From assembly GCA_964427005.1 (NCBI GenBank), contig CAYRTL010000177.1, positions 1-6,299 on the forward strand: DNA of 6,299 nt, read 5' to 3'. Both the position numbers and the translations under genes were made by a program. This DNA is from JAMXLO01 sp964427005 (GTDB lineage Bacteria; Pseudomonadota; Alphaproteobacteria; Acetobacterales; Acetobacteraceae). This document shows, one piece after another, positions 5,264-6,299 of the stretch (position 1 is the first letter of the stretch; every line of letters begins with the position of its first letter). Under the pieces are notes generated by a model that ran no database searches, had not been told where the DNA came from, and was given only the letters and a program-made list of their open reading frames with translations.

Positions 5264-5836
5264 ATGCGGATCGGTCTTCTTGGTGGTTCGTTCAATCCGG
5301 CGCATGCGGGTCACCGCCACATCATCGATCTTGCACGGAAGCGTCTGCGTCTCGACCAGGTATGGCTGCTCGTGTCGCCTGGGAATCCGCTGAAGCCGGA
5401 ACGCGGGATGGCGCCACTCAGCCAGCGCCTGGCATCGGCGCGCAAGCTCGCAGGCGACAGGCACGTCCTGGTGAGTGCCATCGAGAAGGTGTTCGGCACG
5501 CGCTACACGATCGACACGCTGCGCCGCCTGCTGCGGCAGTTTCCACGTGCGCGTTTCGTCTGGCTGATGGGTGCGGACATTCTGGCGGAGTTGCCGCGCT
5601 GGCGACGCTGGCGGGAGTTCGCACGCCGCATTTCCTTCGCCGTGCTGCCGCGACCCAGCTACAATCATCGCGCCTTGTCCAGCCATGCTGCACGCCGATT
5701 CGCTCATGCAAGACGCCGTGCGCGATCCGCGCCGGTGCTGGCCGAACTCGCGCCGCCTGCGTGGGTTTTTCTATGCGGGCCGCAGAGCGCGGCCTCGGCC
5801 AGCGCGATCCGCGCCAGCAAAGGAGCAAAGCCATAG
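5264..5836 (+). CDS. nadD: nicotinate-nucleotide adenylyltransferase
   Basis: NadD joins nicotinate mononucleotide and ATP to make deamido-NAD, a step of all bacterial NAD synthesis. The nucleotidyltransferase fold is marked by GGSFNPAHAGH (residues 7-17, the HxGH motif), LLVSPGNPLKP, VWLMGADILAELPRWRRW, PPAWVFLCGP and a degenerate version of the usual ISSTxIR motif, SASAIR (178-183). At 190 residues it is somewhat shorter than the usual 200-220. The ATG at 5264 is chosen because the conserved core starts there, but it has no clear Shine-Dalgarno. The in-frame codons just before it read RFGDRRR, which looks like coding sequence, while the nearest upstream ATG (5229) is out of frame by one base. 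It lies 50 nt after proA, and its last codons contain the rsfS ribosome-binding site. Confidence 0.93.
   Translation: MRIGLLGGSFNPAHAGHRHIIDLARKRLRLDQVWLLVSPGNPLKPERGMAPLSQRLASARKLAGDRHVLVSAIEKVFGTRYTIDTLRRLLRQFPRARFVWLMGADILAELPRWRRWREFARRISFAVLPRPSYNHRALSSHAARRFAHARRRARSAPVLAELAPPAWVFLCGPQSAASASAIRASKGAKP
5821..5825 (+). promoter_or_regulatory. perfect Shine-Dalgarno inside the nadD end, pointing to an ATA codon
   Basis: AGGAG (within AAAGGAG, 5819-5825) is the best ribosome-binding site in the window and lies 7 nt before the ATA at 5833, which is in frame with RsfS. It decides the start of rsfS at 5833. No ATG, GTG or TTG stands at that spacing in any useful frame. Confidence 0.75.
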
Positions 5837-6299
5837 CCAAGCCGCCGAAACCGTTCTCTCCCGCGCGACACCGTGCCGCCCCGCGCAAGAAGGTCGCCAA
5901 GCCCACGCTGCCCGAAGCCGGCAAGACGCCTGGAACGCCGCGGAAGAAGACGATTGCTGCCGGCCCGCGTCCTGCCACGCCACGCCGCCCTCGCAAGGCG
6001 GAACCATCATCCGCACTGGAGCGGATTCAGTCAGTCATCGTGGGTAGCCTGGAGGACGACAAAGCGGAGAACGTCGTGACACTTGATCTGGCCGGGAAGG
6101 CGTCATTCTGCGATCGCATGGTGATTGCGACGGGATTGGCGGACCGCCAGATCACCGCCATGGCCGAGCATCTGTCGGAGAAGCTGCATGAGGCTGGGCT
6201 GAAGCGCGTGCAGGTGGAAGGAGCCGGTGGCGCCGATTGGGTGCTGATCGATGCCGGCGACATCGTGGTGCATCTGTTCAAGCCGGAAGCGCGCGCGAT
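5833..6299 (+). CDS. rsfS: ribosomal silencing factor RsfS (partial, runs off the window; apparent ATA start)
   Basis: RsfS binds uL14 on the 50S subunit and blocks joining with 30S when nutrients are short. The domain begins near residue 62 (ALERIQSVIVGSLEDDKAEN) and shows VVTLDLAGKASFCDRMVIATG, RQITAMAEHLSEKL, GADWVLIDAGDIVVHLFKPE. The frame is open to the window end, where only the last few residues are missing. Residues 2-61 are a Pro/Ala-rich basic tail (9 Lys, 8 Arg, 2 acidic), presumably disordered. The start is placed at ATA 5833 because a perfect Shine-Dalgarno lies 7 nt before it. There is no in-frame ATG, GTG or TTG between 5776 and 6039, and the upstream ATG (5773) lies deep in nadD with no good ribosome-binding site. 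The ATA overlaps the nadD stop (5834-5836). A G-to-A change or a sequence error in an original ATG is possible. Confidence 0.88.
   Translation, partial: MAKPPKPFSPARHRAAPRKKVAKPTLPEAGKTPGTPRKKTIAAGPRPATPRRPRKAEPSSALERIQSVIVGSLEDDKAENVVTLDLAGKASFCDRMVIATGLADRQITAMAEHLSEKLHEAGLKRVQVEGAGGADWVLIDAGDIVVHLFKPEARA

Noticed and set aside
5229..5396. 55-codon ORF starting at the ATG 5229
   Set aside because: It is out of frame with nadD, overlaps its conserved core and has no recognisable sequence; it is relevant only as a sign of a possible frameshift.
5773..5832. ATG at 5773 as the rsfS start
   Set aside because: It overlaps nadD by 64 nt, lacks a good ribosome-binding site and would bury the perfect Shine-Dalgarno at 5821-5825 inside the gene. 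It is kept only as an alternative to the ATA.
1..6299. CRISPR array, tRNA/rRNA, insertion sequence, attachment site, riboswitch
   Set aside because: No direct-repeat array, no transposase or terminal inverted repeats, no tRNA-like cloverleaf and no recognised riboswitch core were seen. All non-coding gaps are shorter than 200 nt and are accounted for by promoters, hairpins and repeats.

Overview
The window is GC-rich DNA from an alphaproteobacterium, most likely of the Acetobacteraceae/Rhodospirillales. Three things point there: the gene order rplU-rpmA-obgE-proB-proA-nadD-rsfS; the protein sequences, such as an L21 with a C-terminal tail and a NadD beginning MRIGLLGGSFNPAH; and two short palindromic repeats of types I recall as dispersed in alphaproteobacterial genomes. 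The lineage is inferred from memory of these families, not from a search.

Layout: Positions 1-65 hold a perfect TTGACA box but no clear -10. Positions 66-713 encode an uncharacterised 215-residue protein with two helical blocks joined by a Pro-rich linker. Positions 714-908 are intergenic and hold a long GC-rich hairpin, then a near-consensus promoter (TTGACA, 16 nt, TATAAC) for rplU. That promoter's -10 box sits in the loop of a perfect 10-bp (extended 14-bp) inverted repeat. rplU and rpmA are 1 nt apart and end at a strong intrinsic terminator (1642-1673). A second small hairpin and a palindromic repeat then run up to the obgE start codon. obgE overlaps proB by ATGA, and proA, nadD and rsfS follow closely on the same strand. 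rsfS runs off the right edge.

How the genes fit together: L21 and L27 are 50S proteins, Obg is a 50S-assembly GTPase, and RsfS blocks 50S-30S joining by binding uL14, so four of the eight genes act on the large ribosomal subunit. ProB and ProA carry out the first two steps of proline synthesis, and NadD makes the dinucleotide precursor of NAD.

This is mostly an ordinary housekeeping cluster. I see no evidence of a novel defence or mobile system. The points worth a second look are: (i) the rsfS reading frame has a perfect Shine-Dalgarno seven bases before an ATA codon and no ATG/GTG/TTG nearby; (ii) repeats lie at both ends of obgE, one supplying its 5' boundary and the other its C-terminal codons; (iii) an out-of-frame ATG before nadD would come into frame if a run of five Cs had six; (iv) the inverted repeat encloses the rplU -10 box; (v) a terminator with a possible competing upstream arm separates rpmA from obgE.
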